From the NCBI GenBank assembly GCA_030428945.1, contig JAUIEC010000006.1, positions 1-64,000 on the forward strand: a DNA stretch of 64,000 bases, read 5' to 3'. Positions within the stretch are counted from its first letter, which is position 1, and every line of letters starts with the position of its first letter. Shown here piece after piece: positions 49,708 to 58,032 of this stretch. A program made the position numbers and the translations under genes. This DNA is from Phycisphaerae bacterium (GTDB lineage Bacteria > Planctomycetota > Phycisphaerae > UBA1845 > Fen-1342). The notes under the pieces are model-generated. The model saw only the letters and a program-made list of their open reading frames with translations, had not been told where the DNA came from and ran no database searches.

Positions 49708-49722
49708 GGGATACTATATTGG
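49708..49722 (+). promoter_or_regulatory. Weak -10-like region upstream of YHS protein gene
   Basis: GATACTATATTGGG contains overlapping TACTAT and TATATT hexamers about 45 bases before the ATG at 49767. No good -35 box is seen at standard spacing. Confidence 0.3.
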
Positions 49723-49766
49723 GCGAATCTTTACACCGGCATTCACGACACACACGGAGGATTCTC

Positions 49767-50414
49767 ATGCGTCACACCCTGATCACCCTGGCGGTTCTGG
49801 CCTGTTCGGCCGTCGCGCTCGGGCAGACGGCGGTCAAACCCGCGGACTCGGCGAAAGAAAAAGCGGCGGAGCGGCCGGAGTGCTTCGTGATGGGCAGTCC
49901 GATCGTCTTCAACGTCAAGTCGGACACGCCCGAGGGCCCGGTGTACTTCTGTTGCGCGGGCTGCATCGCCCCGTTCGAGAAGGACCCGGCCAGGTTCAAG
50001 GAGCAGGTCGCGGCCCAGCGGGCGGCGATCGCGAAGCTGCCGCGGGTGCAGACGGCCTGCCCGATCAGCGGCAACCCCCTGGGCAAGGACGCGCCCAGCG
50101 TCGAGCACAAGGGGCAGAAGGTCGCGTTCTGCTGCGCCGGCTGCAAGGGCAAGTTCGAAGCCGATCCGGCCAAGTACGAGGCCAAGCTGGCCGGGGCGTA
50201 CACGTTCCAGACCAAGTGCCCGATCTCCGGCAACCCGATCAACCCCGAGGCCGGCGTGGAGCTGGTCAACGGGCACACGATCTATGCCTGCTGCGGCGAC
50301 TGCGCCGGCAAGATCGCGGCCGACCCGGCCAAGTTCGCGAAGGCGCTGAAGGCCCAGGGGTACGCGTTCAAGAAGACGGAGCTGAAGGTCAAGGATGCTC
50401 CGAAGGGTGACTGA
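49767..50414 (+). CDS. Secreted triple YHS-like (TRASH-like) metal-binding protein
   Basis: This 215-residue precursor has a signal peptide (ending VALGQ). The mature part has three similar units: ECFVMGSPIVFN...VYFCCAGCIAPFEKDPARF, CPISGNPLG...VAFCCAGCKGKFEADPAKY and CPISGNPIN...IYACCGDCAGKIAADPAKF. Each pairs a Cys-containing head with a CCxxC element, like YHS/TRASH heavy-metal domains. It probably binds copper or another soft metal in the periplasm. GGAGG lies 6 bases before the ATG. Confidence 0.85.
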   Translation: MRHTLITLAVLACSAVALGQTAVKPADSAKEKAAERPECFVMGSPIVFNVKSDTPEGPVYFCCAGCIAPFEKDPARFKEQVAAQRAAIAKLPRVQTACPISGNPLGKDAPSVEHKGQKVAFCCAGCKGKFEADPAKYEAKLAGAYTFQTKCPISGNPINPEAGVELVNGHTIYACCGDCAGKIAADPAKFAKALKAQGYAFKKTELKVKDAPKGD

Positions 50415-50444
50415 TCGCTGACGGCCGGGATCCACGGCGAAAGC

Positions 50445-50485
50445 GGAGCGGCGTTCGGACTGCGGTCCGGGCGCCGCTTTTTTTT
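50445..50485 (+). terminator. Strong Rho-independent terminator
   Basis: GCGGCGTTCGGAC and GTCCGGGCGCCGC form a hairpin with a 4-base loop (one bulge), followed by eight T. It ends the YHS-protein gene. No other feature is seen up to 50718. Confidence 0.9.
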
Positions 50486-50718
50486 GTCCGAGGCGGAAGG
50501 GCCGTCGATCGATCGCCGGGGAGGGTGGAACCGCTGGCGGGTAGGCGGCGAAAGGGGTGGGGATCGGGTATGATGGGGGCGGACACAGCGGACGGTTGCC
50601 CGGTTCGGGCGAATCCGGGTCGCCGCGCTTCGCCGTGCCGGCATCGGGCCGGTGCAAACGCACGCCTGAATCGCGTTCTGATGGTCAGATGCCTGCCCGG
50701 CGGGGGAGGTTCTGATCC

Positions 50719-52311
50719 ATGTCTTCTCACTCCGAGCATGCCAGGAGGTCCAGCGGGCCGGCGCGGGCTGCGGGCGTTGAGGACCTGTGGGACGGTCCCG
50801 ATGCGCTGCACCTGATCGATCACCTGCTTGATTTGCGCACGCACATGCTGACCTTCGAGACGGACCGGACGCACCTGCTGGGGGGCCTGCCGGACGAGCA
50901 GCGCTGCAGCGCCCGCAACCTGCTGCACTACCTGGCGCTGCGCAGTCGCGACCTGCGCGGCGTTCAGCGGCAACTCGCGGTCCGGGGTCTCTCGACGCTC
51001 GGGCGGTGCGAGTCGCACGTGCTCGCCAACGTCGAGGCCGTGCTGCGGATCATGTGGCGGATGACCGGGCTGGAGCCGCGGCCGCTGCCGGCGCGGTACG
51101 TCCCGGTCACCTATGACCAAAGCGAGACCCGCCGGCGGGCGAGCATCAGCCGCCTGCTGGGGGCGCCGCGGTCGCGTGGCAATCCCGCGATCATGGTCAC
51201 CCTGCCGCCCAGCGCGGCCGACGACCCGCGGCTGGCCGATGACCTGGTGCGGGCGGGCGTGGACGCGGTGCGGATCAACTGCGGGCATGACGATGCCGAG
51301 GCCTGGCGGGCGATGGCCGGGCACGTGCGGGCGGCGGCCCGGCAGATGCAGCGGCCGTGCCGGATCGCGATGGACCTGGCCGGGCCGAAGATCCGGACGG
51401 GGGCGATCGACACGCGGAGCGGGCCGTGGCGGCGGGGCCACGAGTTCCTGCGGCTGCGTCCGGGGGATGAGCTGCTGCTGACGGGCCCGGAGCATCGCGG
51501 ACGCCCGGCGGCGATCGACGAGCAGGGCTGCCGGGTGGGGGCGGCGCAGATCGGCTGCACGCTGCCGACGGTGCTGGCGGAGGCCCGGGTCGGGGACCGG
51601 ATCCTGTTCGACGACGGCAAGCTGGCCGGGATCGTCCGGCAGGTGGATCCGGACGTTCTGGATATCGAGATCGTGCGGGCCCGTGGCAGCGGGCAGAAGC
51701 TTCGGCCGGGGCAGAGCATCAATCTTCCGGACACGCCGCTGCACGTTCCGGCGCTGACGGAGAAGGACCTGCGTGACCTGGCGGTGGTGGCCGAGCTGGC
51801 GGACGTGGTGAATTACTCGTTCGTTCGCGAGTCGGACGACATTCGGCAGTTGCGGGCGGCGCTGGCGCGGCTGGGGCGTCTGGAGATGCCGATCGTGCTG
51901 AAGATCGAGACGCGGCAGGCGTTCGAGAACCTGCCGAACCTGTTGCTGGAGGTGCTGCGCCAGCCGGCGGCCGGGGTGATGATCGCCCGGGGCGACCTGG
52001 CGGCCGAGTGTGGCTGGGAGCGTCTGGCGGAGATCCAGGAGGAGATGCTGTGGATCTGCGAGGCGGCCCACCTGCCGGTGATCTGGGCGACGCAGGTGCT
52101 GGAATGCCTGGCGAAGAAGGGTCTGCCGACCCGGGCCGAGGTGACCGACGCGGCCATGAGTGCCCGTGCCGAGTGCGTGCTGCTGAACAAGGGCCCGAAC
52201 ATCGTCGAGACGGTCTGCACGCTGCGTGACATCTCCGGCAGGATGCAGCAGCACCAGGACAAGAAGCGGCCGCTGCTGCGGCGGCTGAAGGTCACGCGGA
52301 ATCTTCTCTGA
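50719..52311 (+). CDS. Pyruvate-kinase-like protein, atypical
   Basis: The barrel of pyruvate kinase is present from about residue 155: IMVTLPPSAADD (for the usual TKIVCTIGP), RINCGHDD, IAMDLAGPKIRTG, then DVVNYSFVRESDDI, LKIETRQAFENL, GVMIARGDLAAE and WATQVLECLAKKGLPTRAEVTDAA. The B domain is partly present (GDELLLTG). The usual C-terminal allosteric domain is missing, and a 150-residue N-terminal extension carries LHYLALRSRDLRGVQRQLAVRGLSTLGR, a conserved helix of this atypical branch. Whether it makes pyruvate is uncertain. Confidence 0.85.
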   Translation: MSSHSEHARRSSGPARAAGVEDLWDGPDALHLIDHLLDLRTHMLTFETDRTHLLGGLPDEQRCSARNLLHYLALRSRDLRGVQRQLAVRGLSTLGRCESHVLANVEAVLRIMWRMTGLEPRPLPARYVPVTYDQSETRRRASISRLLGAPRSRGNPAIMVTLPPSAADDPRLADDLVRAGVDAVRINCGHDDAEAWRAMAGHVRAAARQMQRPCRIAMDLAGPKIRTGAIDTRSGPWRRGHEFLRLRPGDELLLTGPEHRGRPAAIDEQGCRVGAAQIGCTLPTVLAEARVGDRILFDDGKLAGIVRQVDPDVLDIEIVRARGSGQKLRPGQSINLPDTPLHVPALTEKDLRDLAVVAELADVVNYSFVRESDDIRQLRAALARLGRLEMPIVLKIETRQAFENLPNLLLEVLRQPAAGVMIARGDLAAECGWERLAEIQEEMLWICEAAHLPVIWATQVLECLAKKGLPTRAEVTDAAMSARAECVLLNKGPNIVETVCTLRDISGRMQQHQDKKRPLLRRLKVTRNLL

Positions 52312-52312
52312 G

Positions 52313-52448
52313 GAGGGAGCAAGGGAGCCAGGGAGCGAGGGAGCAAGGGCCTGCGGGGTGGTTCCCTCTTCCTCGCTCCCTCGCTCCCTCGCTCCCTTGC
52401 TCCCTGGCTCCCTGGCTCCCTGGCTGATTTGCTCCCTCGCTCCCTTCG
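52313..52448. repeat. Two-armed tandem octamer element, GGGAGCNA type
   Basis: The left arm (GGGAGCAA, GGGAGCCA, GGGAGCGA, GGGAGCAA) and the right arm (TTCCCTC then about ten copies of CGCTCCCT/GGCTCCCT) are complementary across a loop with GGCCTGCGGGGTGG. The left arm directly follows the pyruvate-kinase-like stop and the right arm ends 38 bases before the topo VI-A start. Confidence 0.9.
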
Positions 52449-52485
52449 GCTACTCTTTGATCACACTGAGGAGAAGGGAGTTCCC

Positions 52486-53715
52486 GTGGCCAAGAAGACC
52501 ACCAGCAGGACTGTCAGGAAGACGAGTGGAAAGGCGGCCGGTGTGGCCGGCAAGCCGAAGGCGTCGCGTCGGACGGCGGGCAAGCCGAACCGTGAGGCGG
52601 CCGGCAAGCGGATCCAGGGGATGGCCCGTGAGATCGTCGGGCTGGTCCGCGAGTCGCAGGATCCGTTCCTGGACATCCCGTCGCGGACGCTGAGCAACGT
52701 CCGGTTCAATGCGAAGAAGGGCATCATTGAGCTGCTGGACGCGACGACGCGGCGGCATTTCTTCAGCCTGCTGGGTCGCCGCAAGGGCGAGGGCAGCCAG
52801 GCGAAGAAGTTCATGCAGACGGTGCGGGTGGCCGAGGTCTGCAAGCGGCTGATTGACGAGGAGGTGACGACCAGCCTGCGTGACGTGTTCTACAACCTGA
52901 AGATTCCGATTCGGACGCTGCCGGGCGAGCCGAAGACGAAGGAGCTGATCTTCAACGAGCAGGGTGAGTCGGACCCGATCATCGAGGACGTCGAGGTGAC
53001 GGTCGATGCGCTCCGCGAGGAGCTTGGCGTGCGGGCGGAGCCGAAGGGGACGCTGGTCGGTCCGATGGTGATCACGGACAACGGCTATGACATTGACCTG
53101 ACGGCGCTGGGTTCGGGTGGCTGGAGTGTCCCGAGCATCGTTGAATCGAGCGTGATTCAGTTCAAGAAGTGCAGCGCGAAGTTCATCCTGCTGATCGAGA
53201 AGGGTGCGGTCTGGGGGCACTTCAACGAGGCCCGCTTCTGGGAGAAGCACAAGTGCATGATCATTCACGGCGGAGGGCAGCCGCCGCGTGGCGTACGGCG
53301 GCTGATCCACCGGATGCACTATGAACTGAAGCTGCCGGTCTACGTGCTGGTCGATAACGACCCGTGGGGCTACTACATCTACAGCGTGCTGAAGCAGGGT
53401 TCGATCAACCTGGCGTTCGAGAGTCGTCGGATGGCGATCCCCGCGGCCCGCTTCATCGGGATGAGCAGCTTCGACGCGGACCGTTTCGACATTCCGAGCC
53501 AGATCCCGATGCCGCTGACCGACGAAGACCGCCGCCGCGCGAAGGAGATCCGCAACTACCCGTGGTTCGCGAAGCGGCCCTGGCAGCGCGAGATCAAGCA
53601 CATGGAAGCGCTGGGGGTCAAGCTCGAACTGGAAGCGTTCTCCGCCAAGAACTTCCGCTTCATCACGGATGAGTACATGCCCCGCAAGCTCAAGGACAAG
53701 CAGTGGCTGGACTAG
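52486..53715 (+). CDS. top6A: DNA topoisomerase VI subunit A
   Basis: This is the Spo11-like catalytic subunit of topoisomerase VI, a type IIB enzyme that passes one DNA duplex through another. The 409-residue protein has a basic N-terminal tail, the catalytic Tyr136 in TSLRDVFYNLK, and the toprim acidic residues Glu238 (LLIEKGAVWG) and Asp290/Asp292 (VLVDNDPWGYYIY). The match to archaeal Top6A is clear. The GTG start follows AAGGGAG. Its partner subunit B is at 56042, with three genes between. Topo VI is rare in bacteria. Confidence 0.95.
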   Translation: MAKKTTSRTVRKTSGKAAGVAGKPKASRRTAGKPNREAAGKRIQGMAREIVGLVRESQDPFLDIPSRTLSNVRFNAKKGIIELLDATTRRHFFSLLGRRKGEGSQAKKFMQTVRVAEVCKRLIDEEVTTSLRDVFYNLKIPIRTLPGEPKTKELIFNEQGESDPIIEDVEVTVDALREELGVRAEPKGTLVGPMVITDNGYDIDLTALGSGGWSVPSIVESSVIQFKKCSAKFILLIEKGAVWGHFNEARFWEKHKCMIIHGGGQPPRGVRRLIHRMHYELKLPVYVLVDNDPWGYYIYSVLKQGSINLAFESRRMAIPAARFIGMSSFDADRFDIPSQIPMPLTDEDRRRAKEIRNYPWFAKRPWQREIKHMEALGVKLELEAFSAKNFRFITDEYMPRKLKDKQWLD

Positions 53716-53724
53716 GCCCGGTGA

Positions 53725-53812
53725 AGAATAGTGAAAGAGTGGAGGAGTGAAGAAGGCCGGAACCTCAGGCGTCTTTCCTCTTTCACCCTTTCACTCCTTC
53801 ACTTTTTCACCT
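53725..53812. repeat. Two-armed tandem octamer element, GTGAAAGA type
   Basis: Left arm GTGAAGAA, TAGTGAAAGAGTGGAGGAGT and right arm CTCTTTCACCCTTTCACTCC then TTCACTTTTTCACC, with loop GGCCGGAACCTCAGGCG. It lies between top6A and the PPK2 gene on the same strand. Confidence 0.85.
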
Positions 53813-53828
53813 CTCCGAGGGAGAGCCC

Positions 53829-54635
53829 ATGAAGACCGACGACTATCGGGTCAAGCCGGACCTGCCGCTGGACCTTTCGAAGATTCCGTCCGAGGACAAC
53901 GGCGGCCTGGAGCGCGAGGAGGGCGAGAAGCATTTCCGCAGGCTCCGCAAGCGGCTGCGGGAACTGCAGGAACTGCACTATGCCGAGCGGACCCGCGGCA
54001 TGCTGATCGTCCTGCAGGGGATGGACACCAGCGGGAAGGACAGCACGATCCGGACCGTCTTCAGCGGCGTCGGGCCGGCCGGGGTCAAGGTCGTCAACTT
54101 CAAGAAACCCAATTCGCGGGAGATCGAGCACGACTACCTGTGGCGGGTGCACCCCCACGCGCCGCGGAACGGCCGGACGGTGCTGTTCAACCGTTCGCAC
54201 TACGAGGACGTGCTGGTCGTGCGCGTCAACAACCTGGTGCCGAAGGAGCGCTGGGAAAAGCGCTACGACCATATCAATGACTTTGAACGGATGCTGACCG
54301 AGGAAGGCGCGACGATCGTCAAGTTCTTCCTGCACATCTCGAAGCGTTACCAGAAGCAGCGTCTGCAGCGCCGCCTCGACCGGCCGGAGAAGCACTGGAA
54401 GTTCGATCCCGGCGACCTGCCGGTCCGCGAGAAGTGGGACGAGTACCAGCAGGCCTACCAGGTCGCCCTGCAGCGCTGTTCGCCCGGGCACGCGCCGTGG
54501 TACATCATCCCGGCCGAGCGCCGCTGGTTCCGCAACCTGCTGGTGGCGCGCGTGCTGGTCGAGACGTTCGAGCGCCTGAACATGCAGTTCCCGAAGCCGA
54601 CCTTCGATCCCAGGTCGGTTGTCATACCCGACTGA
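53829..54635 (+). CDS. ppk2: Polyphosphate kinase 2
   Basis: PPK2 transfers phosphate between polyphosphate and nucleotides. The 268-residue single-domain protein has Walker A GMDTSGKDS (64-72), KPNSREIEHDYLWRVH, and Walker B NRSHYEDVLV, then the lid module KFFLHISKRYQKQRLQRRL. The PPNxxExxHDxLWR-like block places it in the class I/III short PPK2 group. Nucleotide preference cannot be told. The two-armed repeats on either side isolate it. Confidence 0.93.
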   Translation: MKTDDYRVKPDLPLDLSKIPSEDNGGLEREEGEKHFRRLRKRLRELQELHYAERTRGMLIVLQGMDTSGKDSTIRTVFSGVGPAGVKVVNFKKPNSREIEHDYLWRVHPHAPRNGRTVLFNRSHYEDVLVVRVNNLVPKERWEKRYDHINDFERMLTEEGATIVKFFLHISKRYQKQRLQRRLDRPEKHWKFDPGDLPVREKWDEYQQAYQVALQRCSPGHAPWYIIPAERRWFRNLLVARVLVETFERLNMQFPKPTFDPRSVVIPD

Positions 54636-54641
54636 ATCGGT

Positions 54642-54717
54642 GAAAGAGTGAAAATGTGAAGGAGTGAAAGAGGGGCACACCTGGCCCTTTTTCACACCTT
54701 CACTCTTTCACTTTCCA
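54642..54717. repeat. Two-armed tandem octamer element, GTGAAAGA type
   Basis: Left arm GTGAAAGA, GTGAAAAT, GTGAAGGA, GTGAAAGA; right arm TTTTTCACACCTTCACTCTT then TCACTTTCCACTT; loop GGGGCACACCTGGCCC. It lies between the convergent ppk2 and universal stress protein genes. Confidence 0.9.
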
Positions 54718-54719
54718 CT

Positions 54720-55613
54720 TCATGTGGTGACCTGGTTCAGCAGGGCGTTCAGCAGGCCGACCGTTTCGCCCTTCTTCTTGACCACCAGGACCGGCAGGGC
54801 GGCGCCCGTGATGATGTCCTCGGTCGTGCTGCCGAGGACCGCGGCGGCCGACGAGGTCAGGCCCCGCGAACCCAGCACGATCATGTCCAGCTTGCGGGCG
54901 GTGGCCACCTCGTGCACCCCCCGCGAGGTGCGGCCGGTGCACAGCATGAAGGTGTCGAAGTCCAGCCCGCTGATGTCGAAGTCGGCCAGGAAGCGGTCGA
55001 ACTGCTGCTGGGTGGCGTCGGCGATCTTCCGGGCCGCCTCGGTCATCGTCATCCCGATTTTGGCATAGCCGTAGTTGACCGCGTAGGTGCTCATCGCGAC
55101 TACCTGGGCCTGCTGGCCGGCCGCCTGGGTGGCGCGGCCGATCTCGAGGGCCAGGTCGAGGGCCATGCGGGAGTGCTCGGAGAAGTCGACCGGGACCATC
55201 AGCCGGCTCATGTGCACGTAGGGCTGCGTCGGAACCAGCAGCGTGGTGCAGGGGGCCTTGCGGGCCAGGCGGGCGGCCGAGGCGTTGCTCAGTTCGTTGG
55301 CGGGCAGGCGGCGGCCCTTGATCAGCAGGTCGAATTCCTCGTCGCGGGCGGCCCGCAGGATCTCGGTCAGGGCGTGTCCCTGGCTGCTGCGGAACTCAAC
55401 CGCGCCGGCCCGTTCGGCGCCCACGCGCTCGCGGAGGTGCTGCTCGAGGGCGGCGGGATCGATGCCGGTCGGCTGGCCGTGCATCTGCTGCTCGCAGACG
55501 CACAGGATGCGTTCCGGGGCGGCGAGGGCGGCGATCTCGGCCGCGTAGTTCAGGGCGGGCTCATCCGCCGGCGATCCGGTCAGCAGAATCCCGATCTTGT
55601 GGAAGCGCTGCAT
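54720..55613 (-). CDS. Tandem universal stress protein
   Basis: This 297-residue protein has two Usp domains. The first (about 1-130) begins KIGILLTGSPADEPALNYA. The second begins RLMVPVDFSEHSRMALDLA and has the ATP-binding GSRGLTSSAAAVLGSTTEDII near the C-terminus. The first domain lacks this motif, so only the second is likely to bind ATP. It is upstream of nothing in this direction but convergent with ppk2; both are stress/energy genes. GGGAGAA precedes the ATG. Confidence 0.9.
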   Translation of the reverse strand: MQRFHKIGILLTGSPADEPALNYAAEIAALAAPERILCVCEQQMHGQPTGIDPAALEQHLRERVGAERAGAVEFRSSQGHALTEILRAARDEEFDLLIKGRRLPANELSNASAARLARKAPCTTLLVPTQPYVHMSRLMVPVDFSEHSRMALDLALEIGRATQAAGQQAQVVAMSTYAVNYGYAKIGMTMTEAARKIADATQQQFDRFLADFDISGLDFDTFMLCTGRTSRGVHEVATARKLDMIVLGSRGLTSSAAAVLGSTTEDIITGAALPVLVVKKKGETVGLLNALLNQVTT

Positions 55614-55642
55614 GACTGTTCTCCCAGCGGCAGGTCAGCGTC

Positions 55643-55927
55643 TCACTGGCTATCGGCAGGGGCGGGCTCGCGATACAGCAAAGCCACCCGCCCGACCCGC
55701 TGAACGACCTCGCAGGTGACGCGTTCGGCCAGTTGGCTGACGATGGCCGCGCAGATTTCGCGGTCGCGGGTGTTGACCCGCACCTTGACGAGGGGTTGCC
55801 GCGCAAGGATCGCGTCGACCTGCGTGGCGACATTATCGGAAACATCCTGTTCGGCCAGAACGACCTTTGCCTGGAGGTGGTGTCCCTGGGCGGCCAGGCG
55901 TCGGCGATCGGCGGCGCTGAGTGCCAT
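55643..55927 (-). CDS. yhbY: YhbY/CRM-domain RNA-binding protein
   Basis: This 94-residue protein matches YhbY, which binds pre-50S ribosomal particles: LSAADRRRLAAQGHHLQAKVVL, DNVATQVDAILARQPLVKVRV, DREICAAIVSQL and VVQRVGRVALLYR. The start at 55927 has GGGAGAA before it. It is 30 bases upstream of the stress protein gene and divergent from top6B. Confidence 0.88.
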   Translation of the reverse strand: MALSAADRRRLAAQGHHLQAKVVLAEQDVSDNVATQVDAILARQPLVKVRVNTRDREICAAIVSQLAERVTCEVVQRVGRVALLYREPAPADSQ

Positions 55928-56041
55928 CGGTTCTCCCGCGTTCGGGCCGCGCGGCGGCGGGCGGTCCCTGTACAGTCCCCCAGAGACTGCTAGTATAGCG
56001 ACCAAACCTGCATTCCTCGCCGCAAGCATGAGGTGCCAAGG

Positions 56042-57985
56042 ATGGCCCGGAGCCGTACCAAAGACTCACCGTCGCTGTTCGACGAACTGCCGGCCGTCAA
56101 GGTTGGCGGCGTTGATCCGAAGTTCATTCCCGATTCCGACCCCGAACCGCAAGCCGAGACCGAGACCGATTCCGGAGAAGTCAGCGTGCCGAAGACCGCC
56201 GCCCGTCAGACGTCCAAGGCCCGCGGGGCGAAGGCCAGGAAAGCGGTTACGGCCGAAACGATGGCGACGCGGCAGCGTGATATTTCGGTCAGCGAGTTCT
56301 TTGCGAAGAACCGGCACCTGCTGGGTTTCGATAACAAGCGCAAGGCGTTGCTGACGACGATCAAGGAGGCGGTCGACAACAGCCTGGACGCGTGCGAGGA
56401 GGCGGGCATCCTGCCGGACCTGGACGTGACGATCGACCAGTTGGCCGAGGATCGTTTCCGGGTCAGCATTCGGGACAACGGCCCGGGGATCGTCCGGGGC
56501 CAGATTCCGAACATCTTCGGCAAGCTGCTGTACGGATCGAAGTTCCACCGGTTGAAGATGTCGCGCGGCCAGCAGGGCATCGGCATTTCGGCGGCGGGCA
56601 TGTACGGGCTGCTGACGACGGGCAAGCCGGTCGAGGTGATCAGCCGGACGAGTCCGCGGAAGGTGGCCCATCACTTCCACATTGCGATGGACACGGCCAA
56701 GAACCGTCCGGACGTCATCAAGGACGAAGAGGTCGAGGTCGAATGGTCGCGCGGCACGCAGGTCCGGATCGAGCTGGTTGCCAGCTACGCGAAGGGGCGG
56801 CAGTCGGTGGACGAGTACATCGAGCAGACCGCGATCGCCAACCCGCACGCGGAGATTCGTTACAAGGCGCCGACCGGTGAGCACCGCGCGTTTCCGCGCG
56901 GCTCGCAGGATCTGCCGGCCGAGACGAAGGAGATCAAGCCGCACCCGTACGGGATCGAGCTGGGCGTGCTGATGAAGATGCTGAAGGAGGCGGCCCCGGC
57001 GAAGAAGGGTGAGCGTGTGCCGGGGCTGAGCGCGTACCTGCAGCAGGAGTTCTCGCGGGTCACCTCGCGGATCTCGCAGGCGATCTGCGACGCGGCCAAG
57101 CTCAGTCCGCGGGCCCGCTGCGGCGGGCTGTCGAGCCAGGAGGTCGAGCGGCTCTACAAGGCGATGCAGGAGGTCAAGGTGATGGCACCGCCGACCGACT
57201 GCCTGGCCCCGATCGGGACGCGGGCGCTGCTGGCCGGGATCTGCAAGGAGGTGACGGCCGAGTTCTACACGGCGACGGTGCGGAAGCCGACGGTGTATCG
57301 CGGCAACCCGTTCCAGATCGAGATTGCGATTGCCTACGGCGGGAACCTGACCAGCGAGGACAGCGCGCGGATCATCCGCTTCGCCAACCGCGTGCCGCTG
57401 CTGTACCAGCAGAGTGCCTGCTGTGCGTTCAAGAGCGTGCTGGACGTGGACTGGCGGAACTACGGGATTTCGCAGCCGGGCAGCGCGGCCCCGGTCGGAC
57501 CGCTGGTGGTGCTGGTGCACATGGCCAGCGTCTGGGTGCCGTTCACGAGCGAGAGCAAGGAGGCGATCGCGGACTACGACGAGATTCGCAAGGAGATCAA
57601 GCTGGCGCTGATGGAGTGCGGCCGCAAGCTCGGCACGTACCTGCGTCGGCGGCGGCGGCAGAAGCTGGAGGCGGATCGCCGCAACATCTTCGAGCGTTAC
57701 ATTCCGGACGTGGCGGACGCGCTCAGCAACCTGACGGGTTCGAGCGAGGACCGGCTGCTGTCCTCGCTGCAGAAGCTGGCCCGGGCGCGGACCGAGGACG
57801 CCGACATGGAGTTCGACGAGGAAGGCAACCGGATCAAGAAGGAAGAGCGCGACGCGTTCGCGAACGACGATGCGACGGTGATCATCCCCGAGAACGAAAC
57901 CGGGCCGGCCCCGGACGGCCTGTTCGAAGAGAACGGCAACGGCAACGGCAAGCGACGGACAACCCGCAGGCGCAAGCGCAAGTAG
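56042..57985 (+). CDS. top6B: DNA topoisomerase VI subunit B
   Basis: This is the GHKL ATPase subunit of topo VI. The 647-residue protein has a long basic/acidic N-terminal extension (1-80), then the ATP site: KEAVDNSLDACEEAG (catalytic Glu109, Asn113), DNGPGI (145-150) and RGQQGIGISAAGMYG (175-189). The transducer follows with PVGPLVVLVHMASVWVPFTSESKEAI. The tail is low complexity and basic (GKRRTTRRRKRK). It pairs with top6A at 52486. TAGTAT near 55991 may be its -10 box. The GHKL site looks functional. Confidence 0.95.
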   Translation: MARSRTKDSPSLFDELPAVKVGGVDPKFIPDSDPEPQAETETDSGEVSVPKTAARQTSKARGAKARKAVTAETMATRQRDISVSEFFAKNRHLLGFDNKRKALLTTIKEAVDNSLDACEEAGILPDLDVTIDQLAEDRFRVSIRDNGPGIVRGQIPNIFGKLLYGSKFHRLKMSRGQQGIGISAAGMYGLLTTGKPVEVISRTSPRKVAHHFHIAMDTAKNRPDVIKDEEVEVEWSRGTQVRIELVASYAKGRQSVDEYIEQTAIANPHAEIRYKAPTGEHRAFPRGSQDLPAETKEIKPHPYGIELGVLMKMLKEAAPAKKGERVPGLSAYLQQEFSRVTSRISQAICDAAKLSPRARCGGLSSQEVERLYKAMQEVKVMAPPTDCLAPIGTRALLAGICKEVTAEFYTATVRKPTVYRGNPFQIEIAIAYGGNLTSEDSARIIRFANRVPLLYQQSACCAFKSVLDVDWRNYGISQPGSAAPVGPLVVLVHMASVWVPFTSESKEAIADYDEIRKEIKLALMECGRKLGTYLRRRRRQKLEADRRNIFERYIPDVADALSNLTGSSEDRLLSSLQKLARARTEDADMEFDEEGNRIKKEERDAFANDDATVIIPENETGPAPDGLFEENGNGNGKRRTTRRRKRK

Positions 57986-58032
57986 GCGTGCGCTGCTTCG
58001 GCGCGGTGTCTTCTCAGCCCGCGTTGATTCGC

